From NCBI RefSeq assembly GCF_000953135.1, contig NZ_LN614827.1, forward strand, positions 2,323,001-2,387,000: a stretch of 64,000 nt of DNA, given 5' to 3'. The notes under the pieces are model-generated. The model was not told the origin of the DNA, searched no databases, and saw nothing but the letters and a program-made list of their open reading frames with translations. Of this stretch, positions 38,705 through 48,192 are shown piece by piece; within the stretch, counting starts at the first letter, position 1; each line of letters starts with the position of its first letter. The position numbers and the translations under genes are program-made. Source of the stretch: Legionella fallonii LLAP-10 (GTDB lineage Bacteria; Pseudomonadota; Gammaproteobacteria; Legionellales; Legionellaceae).

Positions 38705-40213
38705 TTACCTACGATGTAATTGAAATCCTTGCTCTGACCCATCTACGCTCGAAGTCCCCTCCTCAAGTTTAGGTTGATGGCCAAATAATTGAGTGACAGC
38801 AGCGTAGTTACTCAAATTTAAGCGCGCTTTGGGTGCAGAAGGTATATCTAGAGAACTAGCAGGTTCCTCTGATACCGTCGCCACAGACGCATCTTCAGGT
38901 ACCTCTGGTACATCTAACATGTTCGCTTCTACAGGCACAGTACTCTGTGATGGCGCTTGTCTGGTCTCTAAACATCTCTCCAGTTCAGCAAACCGAGTTA
39001 AATCTAACTTATTAACTGTGGTTGTTGGTTTGGGGGGATGGCCGGATTTTTTGGGGCCTTTAGCCAGACAACTCATTAGTTCTTTTTTAAAAAAGTCCAT
39101 GCCTGCCATAGCTGAGGTAGTACTTATCTGTAGCAAATAAGCTTTTAATTCAGGATACTTCTCTTCACTCAAAGGATTTTGCAAATCAAGCCATTTCTTT
39201 AATTGCGGATAAGCATCCAACGAAATAGTTTTCACATTCCCAACATGGTTAATCCAGGTAAGTGAATAGCCGTGTGGTTTACCTCGTAAAACAAAGGTAG
39301 CAGTCGTGCCTTTATCTATAAGAGCAGAGTTGCTGATGGCTTCATGAGTAGCATTCTTTTTAGGATTAACCATTAATTCCGCCTTTTTAAGAAAACTGCC
39401 TTCTTTAAGAAAATGGTCTCTTGCTTTAACACACTCATTTTTTATTAGCTTGGCAAGAATTTCATTGGCTTGATCCACGTCATTAACTTTATGCTCTACC
39501 AACAAAGCAATTAATTCTTTTCCATAGACATCAAGGTCATGTGCCCTACCGCCCAAATCTACCCAGGAAATAACCCAGTTACCTTCGGTTAACACTAAAG
39601 AAAAATGTCTTTTTTCAATATTATGTTTTGCAGAAACTTGAGCATCTCTCACATTATTAAAAAGAAGCACATTATCTACATTTATTGATTTTTTCGGCGC
39701 ACTGCGATGAGTTGACGCGAGCTCATTATTTCTTTCTGCCACTGCTTTTTGAGTCGCTTGATATTGATACATAAAGTTATCAATTTTGTCGAGAATCTTA
39801 TTTTTTACCTTGATAGTAATTGGATGCATTAATTCAGCTTCCAAAGGTTTATATCCTGGAACAGAGCGAATTAACTCAACAAATAAATAATAATTATAAG
39901 AGCTATCAGGGAGCCACTCCCCTTTACTCACTAAAATTTTGATTTCTTGTAAACGAATATAAGCCTCGGGAAATGCTTTAATACTTGAAATTGCCGTATC
40001 TATCTCAGGGCCTCGAGTACGAGTATATTGATAAAACCACCCGTAAAACCAAGACTCCGCTGGCTCGTTATATATTTTTTGTGCTGCTTCCATTGAAACG
40101 ATTAAAGCGGCACGCCCTTCCTCAGACTCATCAGCTACTCGAGTTAATAATTTCTCAACAAAGTCATCTAAATGATCGGTTACTTCGGGTAATTCTCTTC
40201 CTTTCTGGGGCAT
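38705..40213 (-). CDS. Orphan 502-aa protein, effector candidate
   Basis: No recognised domain. The start ATG 40213 has AAGGAG seven bases upstream; a longer frame to 40246 lacks this and is rejected. The first 320 residues are helical. Two similar segments near 200-225 and 300-325, with TEGNWVISWVDLGGRAHDLD and GKPHGYSLTWINHVGNVKTI, look like an internal repeat of a Legionella-type beta hairpin ('SLTW-x-x-x-G'). The C-terminal 130 residues are Ser/Pro/Glu-rich and disordered. No signal peptide or membrane helix. An effector role is possible. The repeat element above separates it from nadE. Confidence 0.7.
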   Translation of the reverse strand: MPQKGRELPEVTDHLDDFVEKLLTRVADESEEGRAALIVSMEAAQKIYNEPAESWFYGWFYQYTRTRGPEIDTAISSIKAFPEAYIRLQEIKILVSKGEWLPDSSYNYYLFVELIRSVPGYKPLEAELMHPITIKVKNKILDKIDNFMYQYQATQKAVAERNNELASTHRSAPKKSINVDNVLLFNNVRDAQVSAKHNIEKRHFSLVLTEGNWVISWVDLGGRAHDLDVYGKELIALLVEHKVNDVDQANEILAKLIKNECVKARDHFLKEGSFLKKAELMVNPKKNATHEAISNSALIDKGTTATFVLRGKPHGYSLTWINHVGNVKTISLDAYPQLKKWLDLQNPLSEEKYPELKAYLLQISTTSAMAGMDFFKKELMSCLAKGPKKSGHPPKPTTTVNKLDLTRFAELERCLETRQAPSQSTVPVEANMLDVPEVPEDASVATVSEEPASSLDIPSAPKARLNLSNYAAVTQLFGHQPKLEEGTSSVDGSEQGFQLHRR

Positions 40214-40400
40214 GGTGAAACTCCTTTTTCGTGATGCGTACTCCATAATATAGTAATAAAAATTTTATACAAGTGACAAAATCATTGTGCTACTTTAAGT
40301 ATAAAATTAATACTGCCTTATAAAGAGTAACAGAAGACTTGCAAATTTAAAGTAAAACGATAACATGAGCTAGAAAAAAAAATAATAACAAAGGGATGTC

Positions 40401-41045
40401 ATGAGACTTACACTATTTTCTGCTGCTTTATTAGCAACTGGTATTACTTCCGCCGCCGTCCCAGTTGATGGCTGGTATACCAGTGTATTTGGGGGTTATA
40501 CTTACGTACCTGACAACGTCAGATTTTATACTTTCTTTGGAAATTTTATAAATAATTCTTCATTTAACAGTGGCTATAACGCCGGGGGACGTGTTGGTTA
40601 TCAAAGTAATCCCCTACGCTATGAAGTTGAATATACTTACATCCATGCTAATGCACGATATTATAACGTCAATTTTATTGGACAAACAGGAGTCAGCGGC
40701 TACTCTTCTGGAAATTTAGCCATGGCCAATGTGTACTATGATACCCCAGAAGTATTACCTTCTGTAGTGCCTTTCTTAGGATTTGGAATAGGCTATGCTT
40801 ATCTCCAAGACAGACTTAATAGTACTGGTCCTTTTGGCAATACTTTTTTAAGTGTGAATGAAAATGCTTTTGCCTGCCAAGGAACAGCAGGATTTACTTA
40901 TAATTTTGCTGAAAATTATGCAATGAATCTGGCTTATCGCTATGTATCAACTACCTCTACAAGCAGTGATTTAGGTCTTAGATATCAGGCTCATATCGCA
41001 AATGCTGGAGTTGTTTATCATTTTGATAATGGCAGTTATAAGTAA
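40401..41045 (+). CDS. Outer-membrane beta-barrel protein (first of a tandem pair)
   Basis: A 214-aa protein with signal peptide (residues 1-18, cleavage near TSA-AV). The mature part is an eight-stranded barrel rich in Tyr/Asn/Gly: GWYTSVFGGYTYVPD as first strand, GGRVGYQSNPLRYEVEYTY, PFLGFGIGYAYL, and closing HIANAGVVYHF. The pattern matches the Msp4/P44-OmpW-like surface-antigen families. The ribosome site is AAAGGGATG. A related barrel gene follows after nine bases, so they are cotranscribed. Confidence 0.8.
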   Translation: MRLTLFSAALLATGITSAAVPVDGWYTSVFGGYTYVPDNVRFYTFFGNFINNSSFNSGYNAGGRVGYQSNPLRYEVEYTYIHANARYYNVNFIGQTGVSGYSSGNLAMANVYYDTPEVLPSVVPFLGFGIGYAYLQDRLNSTGPFGNTFLSVNENAFACQGTAGFTYNFAENYAMNLAYRYVSTTSTSSDLGLRYQAHIANAGVVYHFDNGSYK

Positions 41046-41054
41046 GGATGCAAA

Positions 41055-41822
41055 ATGAAACAATTAATTCAGCTCGGTATATTCTCTAGCCTACTTATAA
41101 GTTCCACGACTTTCGCTATCAATAGCCACCCTGTACAAGGACTTTATATCGGATTATTAGCAGGAATAGCCCATGGTCCGAGCAACAATACAGTAACATT
41201 CGTAGAAGACGCCCAAAGATTTACAGGTACAGTATCCTATAGTCCTATAGGGGCTGGCGGAGGCGGTGTATTGGGCTATAAAATAGCTAATTTTCGCACT
41301 GAACTAGAGCTGCTCTACAATAGAATTTCTACTGGCCCCTTACGCGTTAATCCAGGTGACTGTACTCTTGAGAACGTAGATATTGTGACGCCTAGTGGCT
41401 TATGTACTTCGGGCACGTATGACAGATTTCAAGCTAAGGCTTTAGGGTACCAGGGTAGTAGTGCTGTGACCTATGGGTTACTTAATATGTATTACGATAT
41501 TTTTACTCAAGAAAGCCATACAGATTTTTTTCCTTATATAGGAGTAGGTATAGGGGAGGCATACATCAGAGATTTTAGTAACTTTGTTAATACTAATACC
41601 ACTTTTTCCCATGGTAATAATGTGAGTTTTAGCGCCCCGGCCATTCAAGGAATATTAGGAGCAGGATTCTTTATGGACGACTTCACTTGGGCTAGCATGG
41701 ACTTACGTTATTTATCAACTACAAAAACCTACCCTCAATTGCAAAACAGAAGGTATGGCTTGATTGCGTTAATGTTTAACATTAGCTTTGCACTAGATAA
41801 GGGAGGTATAGATCTCGGTTAA
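41055..41822 (+). CDS. Outer-membrane beta-barrel protein (second of a tandem pair)
   Basis: A 255-aa protein with signal peptide (residues 1-21). Barrel signatures are GLYIGLLAGIAHGP, GGVLGYKIANFRTELELLYNR, FFPYIGVGIGEAYIRDF and the closing YGLIALMFNISFAL. Two cysteines in a loop (near residues 97 and 112) may form a disulfide. It shares strand order with the preceding gene and is probably a paralogue. Nine bases separate the two, with AAGGA before the start. Confidence 0.8.
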   Translation: MKQLIQLGIFSSLLISSTTFAINSHPVQGLYIGLLAGIAHGPSNNTVTFVEDAQRFTGTVSYSPIGAGGGGVLGYKIANFRTELELLYNRISTGPLRVNPGDCTLENVDIVTPSGLCTSGTYDRFQAKALGYQGSSAVTYGLLNMYYDIFTQESHTDFFPYIGVGIGEAYIRDFSNFVNTNTTFSHGNNVSFSAPAIQGILGAGFFMDDFTWASMDLRYLSTTKTYPQLQNRRYGLIALMFNISFALDKGGIDLG

Positions 41823-42055
41823 AACCAGATCTTAATGTTTGGCTTCTACCCCATAGCCGTCAAGCTAAGGGGGTAAAGCCTTGCCTATCCTCAGCCCGAA
41901 TGATTCCGGAGTATAATTACCTTAGCTTAATAGCAGTGAGGCCGAGTGGAGGGCCGGAGAAAGGTATTTCGCTGATAGCCTGATGGCCATAGGTCATTTT
42001 GACTCAACCTATTTTATTTTCTTACCAACCAGCCATCATGAATCATTTACCCATA

Positions 42056-43117
42056 TTACTTAGATAAAGTTTTCCTATAAGGCTTGCACTGCGGCTCTTG
42101 CCATAAAGTAACAAATAATACCATCACTATAGGACCTAAAAATAATCCGAGTAGTCCTAATGTTTCAACTCCACCTAAAATACCAAAAAGTACCGCTAAA
42201 AAGGGTAGTTCAATAGCACCGCCAATTAAAACTGGCTTTATAAAATGGTCTGCTACAAACATGACTAGAGTTCCCCAAACAAGCACAACAATAGCACTAA
42301 TCACGCTTCCCGTAGAGAATAAAATCAAGGCTACAGTAACAAAAACCACAGGAACAACAAAAGGAATCATTGCCGCTAATGCCGTTATAAACCCGGTTAA
42401 AGTTGGAGCCGGGAAATCTACCAAGGCATAACATATGCCCATCAATACCCCAACTCCTATGCCAACCACTATGGTTCCATTCACTGTAGCACGTAAAGCA
42501 CTAGGAAGACGGTCAGAATAACGAAACCAACGTTTACCTAAACAGTACTCTCCTATATCGTGTATTTGTAAGAGTAATTTATCGGCATCTCTATAAAAAA
42601 AGAATAATGTTAATAAAGTAAATCCTACTTGAACACTGCGATGTACTAAATTAGCGCCTATCAATTTTAGGTAATAGCTTGTTGGGGTTATTGTCAAATG
42701 GAGATTCGATAAAAAGCTTTTAATATTCCCTGGTTTGCCTATATTATCATCCCAATATTTAACTAAATCCGTTCCAAACGCAGGAAGACTCTTAAAAAAC
42801 TCTGGGGCAGCCCCGCCTTTTTCATTAACTTCCTGCAAAAAATTAATAAATAACTGTAACTCCTTAATCAAAATTCCCACCAACCAGCTCAAGGGTATAA
42901 AAAATACTAACCCCATTAAGATAGTGAATAACAAAGCAGATAAATTATCTCTTTCGCCAAAAAAAGTGCGCCATTTCTTATATAAAGGATAAGTAGCAAT
43001 TACAATAATAGCGGCCCAAACCATCGAGGGGATAAATTTATGAATAATAAAAAGAGTCAGGCCAATAATCGCTATAGTTAATGCCGTACTAATCAATTCT
43101 TTATGATTTTCGTTCAT
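42056..43117 (-). CDS. AI-2E/PerM-family permease
   Basis: A 353-aa inner-membrane protein with about seven or eight helices, of the AI-2E transporter (UPF0118/PerM) family: GLTLFIIHKFIPSMVWAAII at the N-terminus, the central large loop, and the C-terminal FLAVLFGILGGVETLGLLGL and FLGPIVMVLF family motifs. The exported substrate is unknown; the 'AI-2' name is historic. The frame extends to 43156, but ATG 43117 overlaps the pgpA stop codon (ATGA) and has GGAG upstream, so it is preferred. Translationally coupled to pgpA. Confidence 0.9.
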   Translation of the reverse strand: MNENHKELISTALTIAIIGLTLFIIHKFIPSMVWAAIIVIATYPLYKKWRTFFGERDNLSALLFTILMGLVFFIPLSWLVGILIKELQLFINFLQEVNEKGGAAPEFFKSLPAFGTDLVKYWDDNIGKPGNIKSFLSNLHLTITPTSYYLKLIGANLVHRSVQVGFTLLTLFFFYRDADKLLLQIHDIGEYCLGKRWFRYSDRLPSALRATVNGTIVVGIGVGVLMGICYALVDFPAPTLTGFITALAAMIPFVVPVVFVTVALILFSTGSVISAIVVLVWGTLVMFVADHFIKPVLIGGAIELPFLAVLFGILGGVETLGLLGLFLGPIVMVLFVTLWQEPQCKPYRKTLSK

Positions 43118-43599
43118 TGAGCAAAACTCCAAGCTAGAATTTGCATAATGAGCCAAGCGGGAACCGCTGCTAATACGTCATCTAACATTATTCCTAAGCC
43201 ACCGTGTACCTTCTGATCAATATAACCTATAGGTTGAGGTTTCCAAATATCGAAGAGACGAAATAAAATAAATCCCAAAATCATCCAAGAAAGTCCTGAA
43301 GGAGCTAAAAACATAGTTAGTAAATAGCCAACCACCTCATCCCAAACAATTCCTTTATAATCATGAATACCTAAATCTTGAGAAACCTTATCACTAACCC
43401 AAACACCGATAATGAAAGCAAGCAGCGTAAACGTGAGATAAACACTCCAATGACTACCTACAAGCAACAAGTAGATAGGCATTGCGGCTAAAGTCCCCCA
43501 AGTACCAGGAGCTATAGGCATTAAACCACTACCGAAGCCAAAAGCAATAAAGTAAATTGGATCTTGCCACACTCGATTCGCTATATTGACCTGATTCAT
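43114..43599 (-). CDS. pgpA: Phosphatidylglycerophosphatase A
   Basis: A 161-aa membrane enzyme removing phosphate from phosphatidylglycerophosphate in phospholipid synthesis. The family start GFGSGLMPIAPGTWGTL (about residues 20-36) and the acidic metal-site segment KGIVWDEVVGYLL are intact, with three to four hydrophobic helices. ATG 43599 is chosen over 43614 because AAAGGAG lies five bases upstream. The gene follows thiL after a 261-base gap with a hairpin at 43808-43844, so it may have its own promoter. Its stop overlaps the permease start by four bases. Confidence 0.93.
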   Translation of the reverse strand: MNQVNIANRVWQDPIYFIAFGFGSGLMPIAPGTWGTLAAMPIYLLLVGSHWSVYLTFTLLAFIIGVWVSDKVSQDLGIHDYKGIVWDEVVGYLLTMFLAPSGLSWMILGFILFRLFDIWKPQPIGYIDQKVHGGLGIMLDDVLAAVPAWLIMQILAWSFAQ

Positions 43600-43807
43600 T
43601 TTTACTCCTTTCATCCTAAATTATTAGTCCGACCAGGACGTATTGACACTATATATTAAATTCGCTCTAAAATAGTGGTGCGCTGTAGCGTGTCGCAGAG
43701 AAATTCGTCTATTCTTTATCCACATATCTTATCTTAAGCGCTCTCCATAGGCCTACCGCAAAAGCTATTTACTAGTTATTTTAGTGCTCACCGCTTAGGC
43801 GGTAAAT

Positions 43808-43844
43808 CCATAGCGAAATATCATTCTTAGCTTCACCGCTATGG
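43808..43844. repeat. Hairpin between thiL and pgpA
   Basis: Perfect 8-bp stem CCATAGCG (43808-43815) / CGCTATGG (43837-43844), loop 21 bases. It starts 17 bases after the thiL stop; no T-tract follows it on the minus strand. Confidence 0.4.
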
Positions 43845-43860
43845 GCTAAGCTTTACCCCT

Positions 43861-44814
43861 CTAAAAATGCGCATAACCACGAGGCATTAACTGTTCGTAA
43901 GTATTATCCCCTAATTTCAATCGTAGCCCATTTTGTTCCTCTATCACACCAATGGGGTAGCATACTAAATTCTCTTTATGCAATGTCTTCATTAAAGAAT
44001 CTAAAGAGCCAGATGAAACAGTAAAACATAACTCATAATCATCTCCCCCTGTTAATGCCAAGTCAACACCCTGCTCAGCCAAATATTTATTTAATAAAGC
44101 ATGAGTTGGAATTAAATTCTTTGTTAAACAAGCACCGACGCCACTAGACACACAGATATGATTTAAGTCAGCACTTAATCCATCTGAAATATCTATAGCA
44201 GATGAAGCATATGAACGTAAAATAGGGGTTAAATCGATTCTCGGCTTTGGACGTAATAATTTCGCCATTAATTCATCTTTATCTTGTGGTGGAAGATCAT
44301 CCATAGCAAGAAATTGAACGGCAAGGGCTGCTGCACCTAATACTCCTGAAACCAGAATGATATCACCTGGTTTAGCACCGCTTCGTCGAACAGCTCGCCC
44401 TTCTGAAGCAGTTCCCATAATAGTAATCGTAATACTTAAAGGGCCTCGAGTGGTATCACCGCCAATCAATGCTACGTTGTATTCACTCAAAGCAGCGTTG
44501 AAGCCTTGGGAAAAAGATTCAAGCCAAGGCTGATTTAACTCGGGTAGTGTTATAGCAAGCGTTGCCCAACACGGTTCCGCAGCCATTGCAGCCATGTCAC
44601 TAATATTCACCACGGCGGATCTGTACGCTATATCAAAAGGTGTCCATTCCGGAAGAAAATGCACACCAGAAACTAAAGTATCCGTACTAACTAAAATATT
44701 TTTCCCTGAAGGAATTTTCAGGCATGCAGCATCATCGCCTATACCCAATAAAACATCATTACGCTTGGCAGAAATAGGCTTAAAAAACTGATCTATAAGA
44801 TCAAATTCATTCAT
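43861..44814 (-). CDS. thiL: Thiamine-monophosphate kinase
   Basis: A 317-aa enzyme phosphorylating thiamine monophosphate to thiamine diphosphate, the active cofactor. The N-terminus MNEFDLIDQFF, the metal/ATP segment GIGDDAACLKIPSGK, STDTLVSGVHFLP, and the C-terminal DISDGLSADLNHI and LTGGDDYELCF motifs are all conserved. ATG 44814 overlaps the end of nusB by eight bases and matches the family start better than the upstream 44832. Translationally coupled to nusB. Confidence 0.95.
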   Translation of the reverse strand: MNEFDLIDQFFKPISAKRNDVLLGIGDDAACLKIPSGKNILVSTDTLVSGVHFLPEWTPFDIAYRSAVVNISDMAAMAAEPCWATLAITLPELNQPWLESFSQGFNAALSEYNVALIGGDTTRGPLSITITIMGTASEGRAVRRSGAKPGDIILVSGVLGAAALAVQFLAMDDLPPQDKDELMAKLLRPKPRIDLTPILRSYASSAIDISDGLSADLNHICVSSGVGACLTKNLIPTHALLNKYLAEQGVDLALTGGDDYELCFTVSSGSLDSLMKTLHKENLVCYPIGVIEEQNGLRLKLGDNTYEQLMPRGYAHF

Positions 44815-45250
44815 TATTGAGGCTGACCTCAACGGCGCGTACCTGTTTTGCTAGATTATTTAAAACCCCATTGACGTATCGATGCCCATCTTGAGATCCA
44901 AATTCTTTAGTCAATGATATAGATTCATCGAGTATCACCTTATAGGGGATTTCTGGGCAATGGAACAATTCAAATGCGCCTATGCGCAAGGTAGTTAACT
45001 CTATAGGATTCAAGCTATTTATTTCTCTATCCAAAAAAGGAGCAATACTGGTTTCTAACTCCGCAACATGAGCAGGGACTCCATGTAATAGACGACAGAA
45101 ATATTCCCCATCTACTTTTTCCATATTATTAACAACTCGAAACTGAGTTTCTATCTCATGAAGATCGGTACCAGCCATTAGCCATTGATAAAGAGCCTGG
45201 AGTGCTAGTTTCCGTGCTCGCCTTTTACCTCTTATAGATTGCTTTTCCAC
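44807..45250 (-). CDS. nusB: Transcription antitermination factor NusB
   Basis: A 147-aa all-helical RNA-binding protein of the rRNA antitermination complex, binding boxA RNA with S10 (NusE). The Arg-rich start KRRARKLALQALYQWL and the C-terminal YKVILDESISLTKEFG and YVNGVLNNL motifs are typical. It sits between nrdR (218 bases upstream) and thiL (overlapping). The riboflavin genes often found between nrdR and nusB are absent. Confidence 0.96.
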   Translation of the reverse strand: MEKQSIRGKRRARKLALQALYQWLMAGTDLHEIETQFRVVNNMEKVDGEYFCRLLHGVPAHVAELETSIAPFLDREINSLNPIELTTLRIGAFELFHCPEIPYKVILDESISLTKEFGSQDGHRYVNGVLNNLAKQVRAVEVSLNNE

Positions 45251-45468
45251 TGTTACCTCATGAATTTAACTCGTATCTATTCTGATTACCTCTCCTCTTC
45301 ATAAACAAGAGATGATGCATACTGAATAGGTACTTTAATTTTAATAGTTTTGTCTTTATAACCACTCATCAGCTTTATTGGCTAAAACACAGCGAGAACG
45401 TTCTTCATAGTGATGCAAAGTTCTATTTGAGTGATCTTCTGCTGTGCTCAGGGTGATGGAACGAGCGG

Positions 45469-45924
45469 TCACTTGTCTTCTTTCATTTGATCTATAGTTT
45501 GTCTAAAGTCGCTAACATCTTTAAATCGTTTATAGACTGATGCAAATCGTACATAGGCAACATGATCTAAACGAAATAGTTCTTTCATTACCAATTCACC
45601 AATGAGTTGTGAATCCATTTCACGCTCTCCTCTTCGGCGAATTTCTTGCGTAATCGATATAATCGCCTCTTCTAAAGCATCGACACTCACGGGTCTTTTT
45701 TCTAAAGCCCGCAACATCCCAGACCGCAAGTTATCCATATTAAAAGATTCTCTTCTTCCATCTCTTTTAATAACTAATGGCATAACCAATTCAGCTGTTT
45801 CAAAAGTAGTAAAACGCTCATGACATTCTAGGCACTCTCGTCTACGTCGGACTTGAGCACCATCCGCAACGAGACGAGAATCGACAACTTTTGTTTCTTC
45901 TGCATGACAAAATGGACAATGCAT
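45469..45924 (-). CDS. nrdR: Transcriptional repressor NrdR
   Basis: A 151-aa repressor of ribonucleotide reductase genes, sensing (d)ATP. The N-terminal zinc ribbon begins MHCPFC with the second pair in [10 protein letters not shown], and the ATP-cone follows (about residues 49-139; [12 protein letters not shown]). The start lies two bases after the glyA stop, so the two are coupled. Length and motifs are standard. Confidence 0.97.
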   Translation of the reverse strand: MHCPFCHAEETKVVDSRLVADGAQVRRRRECLECHERFTTFETAELVMPLVIKRDGRRESFNMDNLRSGMLRALEKRPVSVDALEEAIISITQEIRRRGEREMDSQLIGELVMKELFRLDHVAYVRFASVYKRFKDVSDFRQTIDQMKEDK

Positions 45925-45926
45925 GA

Positions 45927-47180
45927 TTAACCATAAACAGGAAATTCACGACACAAAAGCAGAACTTGCGTTTTCACTCTAGCAATGGTTGATTCATCGC
46001 TAATGTTATCAAGAATATCTGCTACCCAATTAGATAAAAGAGTTATTTCTTTCTCTTTAAATCCTCTGGTTGTCACTGCCGGGGTTCCTAAACGTAATCC
46101 ACTAGTCACAAAAGGTGAACGCGGATCATTAGGTACCGAATTTTTATTGACCGTAATATTGGCTTTACCTAAGGCAGCATCAGCATCCTTACCTGTAATG
46201 TTTTTATTAATTAAATCAATTAATAATAGATGGTTATCCGTTCCCCCAGATACAATGTCATATCCCCTGGTTTTTAAAACATCACACATCGTTTTAGCAT
46301 TACGTATAATTTGTTGCTGATACAGCTTAAACTCGGGCAATAATGCTTCCGCGAACGCCACTGCTTTTGCAGCAATGACATGCATTAAAGGTCCGCCTTG
46401 CATTCCAGGGAATACAGAAGAATTTAATTTTTTCTCAATTTCTTCATTAGCCTTGCAAAGGATTAATCCACCTCTTGGGCCTCTTAATGTTTTATGCGTT
46501 GTTGAAGTGACTACGTCAGCATATGGGAGAGGTGATGGATAAAGACCGACTGCGATTAATCCAGCAACATGTGCTATATCAGCTAATAAATAAGCCCCTA
46601 CTTTATCGGCAATTGCCCTAAATCTAACCCAATCCAGAACTCTAGAGTAAGCAGAAAAACCAGCGACAATTAATTTAGGCTTACACTCTAAAGCTAAACG
46701 CTCTAAAGCATCATAATCAATTAAACCAGTCTGAATATCCACGCCGTATTCGACAGCTTTATAAAGTTTTCCTGAAAAATTTACTTTGGAACCATGTGTT
46801 AAATGACCGCCGTGTGGTAAAGCCATACCCAAAATGGTATCGCCCGGAGCTAATAAGGCCATCATCACCGCAGCATTAGCCTGAGAACCAGAATGAGGCT
46901 GTACATTAGCATAATCTGCATTAAATAGTTTTTTAGCACGTGTTATTGCTAATTCTTCAGCTATATCGACAAACTCACAACCACCGTAATATCGCTTAGC
47001 AGGATAACCTTCTGCATACTTATTAGTTAATACAGAACCTTGTGCTTCCAAAACCCTTGGACTTACATAGTTCTCAGAGGCTATAAGTTCAATATGCTCT
47101 TCCTGTCGGCGTTTCTCGTTAGAAATAGCCTGAAACAGTTCTTCATCAAAATTTTTTATAGTATAACTTCCGTCAAACAT
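45927..47180 (-). CDS. glyA: Serine hydroxymethyltransferase
   Basis: A 417-aa PLP enzyme converting serine and tetrahydrofolate to glycine and methylene-THF. Motifs: [22 protein letters not shown] near the N-terminus, [20 protein letters not shown], and the PLP lysine in [14 protein letters not shown]. All catalytic residues are present. It follows a BON lipoprotein gene by 29 bases and precedes nrdR by two. Confidence 0.98.
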   Translation of the reverse strand: MFDGSYTIKNFDEELFQAISNEKRRQEEHIELIASENYVSPRVLEAQGSVLTNKYAEGYPAKRYYGGCEFVDIAEELAITRAKKLFNADYANVQPHSGSQANAAVMMALLAPGDTILGMALPHGGHLTHGSKVNFSGKLYKAVEYGVDIQTGLIDYDALERLALECKPKLIVAGFSAYSRVLDWVRFRAIADKVGAYLLADIAHVAGLIAVGLYPSPLPYADVVTSTTHKTLRGPRGGLILCKANEEIEKKLNSSVFPGMQGGPLMHVIAAKAVAFAEALLPEFKLYQQQIIRNAKTMCDVLKTRGYDIVSGGTDNHLLLIDLINKNITGKDADAALGKANITVNKNSVPNDPRSPFVTSGLRLGTPAVTTRGFKEKEITLLSNWVADILDNISDESTIARVKTQVLLLCREFPVYG

Positions 47181-47209
47181 GAGTATTCCTTAGCTTGGAA
47201 GCACGATAT

Positions 47210-47521
47210 TTACCTTGCTTTTATAATAATGTCGTTACGTACGTTTCTAACACCATCCACACCAGCTGCAATACTACCAGCTCTTTGTTTGATTCTTTGA
47301 GTATCTACAAAACCACTAAGTTGCACTTCGTCTTTATAGGTCTTAACTTTGATAAAAATACCATTCGAGCCCAACTGATCGACTAAGCTAGCTTTTACCT
47401 TGGTAGTTGTCGTAGAACTATCAATAAACTCACCGGCACTTTCAGTATATGGCGAAGTGCTGCAAGCAGTAATAACCAAAGAAAGAAACGCAATTAACAA
47501 TATTTTAAGTGAGTCACGCAT
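47210..47521 (-). CDS. BON-domain lipoprotein
   Basis: A 103-aa small lipoprotein. The signal peptide ends with VITAC (lipidated Cys20). The mature part is one BON domain (about 35-100; KASLVDQLGSNGIFIKV, VQLSGFVDTQRIKQRAGSIA, VRNVRNDI), the fold of OsmY/DolP, which binds phospholipid membranes in the periplasm. It precedes glyA by 29 bases, so they may share a transcript. Role in envelope stress is inference from the family. Confidence 0.88.
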   Translation of the reverse strand: MRDSLKILLIAFLSLVITACSTSPYTESAGEFIDSSTTTTKVKASLVDQLGSNGIFIKVKTYKDEVQLSGFVDTQRIKQRAGSIAAGVDGVRNVRNDIIIKAR

Positions 47522-47664
47522 GAAGGCTCCTTAAAGAAAAATCGTTAATAGGGTATCACAAAATTAGCTTAGATACTAAGAACACTTTAGGTCAATTTTG
47601 TTATTTTAGTAACAACTCGTTGCTAAGGTAGGCTGGGCTATACAATAGTCCAGCCTACTTCTTA

Positions 47665-48120
47665 TTAGTTATGTCCATGTGTTGCTTGTTGCGTCTCATC
47701 TTGAGATTGGGCTGGTTGCTGCGCTTGACCTTGGACATTATTAGTTTGCCCACGTGCGGCTCCAGGCACTACCACTGGTTTTCCAGTTGGTCGGGGACGT
47801 GCCGCATTATTATTTGCGCCACCATGTCCATGGGTATTTTGTTGTACTTGAACTTGTCCTTGTGGATTATGAGAATTAACAATAACTCTACTGCCACCAT
47901 TTACATTGCCGTGTCCATGTACATTGTTATGTCCCTGATAAACTCTTCCCTGGGGTGCTGGTCTATAGTGTCCATTATTATGATGATGCTCTAAATCATG
48001 GCGCTCGACTTCTACTCGTGGCGGCGGTGGAGCGTAATAATTGTGTTCGTAATAGGGATCTTGTTCTACACAAGAAGTAAGTAACGGTAGCGCTAAAAGA
48101 CAAGATACGAGGTATTTCAT
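47665..48120 (-). CDS. His/Asn/Gly-rich lipoprotein
   Basis: A 151-aa lipoprotein (lipidation at LLTSC, Cys17). After PYYEHNYYAPPPPR the protein is low-complexity with many His, Asn, Gly and Gln residues: HDLEHHHNNGH, GHNNVHGHGNVNGG, NTHGHGG and the final THGHN. Such His clusters can bind Ni, Zn or Cu, but no enzyme fold is visible and the role is unknown. A hairpin of GTAGGCTGG arms lies downstream (47628-47658) but has no T-tract. A DNA-level triplet bias toward CAT/CAC/AAT suggests slippage-driven expansion. Confidence 0.7.
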   Translation of the reverse strand: MKYLVSCLLALPLLTSCVEQDPYYEHNYYAPPPPRVEVERHDLEHHHNNGHYRPAPQGRVYQGHNNVHGHGNVNGGSRVIVNSHNPQGQVQVQQNTHGHGGANNNAARPRPTGKPVVVPGAARGQTNNVQGQAQQPAQSQDETQQATHGHN

Positions 48121-48138
48121 AAAAGACTCCTCAAAAAA

Positions 48139-48170
48139 AAGGAAAGTTCACTGATAAATGAACTTTCCTT
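48139..48170 (-). terminator. Rho-independent terminator after the 135-aa gene
   Basis: Perfect 12-bp stem (AAGGAAAGTTCA / TGAACTTTCCTT), loop eight bases, followed on the minus strand by the T-run from 48140-48133. It ends the gene at 48193-48600 and separates it from the next lipoprotein. Confidence 0.9.
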
Positions 48171-48192
48171 GTATTAACTTAACTAACTAAAT

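Noticed and set aside
40214..40400. Possible PmrA box before the 502-aa gene (minus strand: TTAATTTT then CTTAAAG)
   Set aside because: The two half-sites are 12 rather than 11 bases apart and the second is poor.
47628..47658. GTAGGCTGG hairpin as terminator of the His-rich lipoprotein gene
   Set aside because: The stem is good but no T-tract follows on the minus strand, so only a hairpin is noted in the gene entry.
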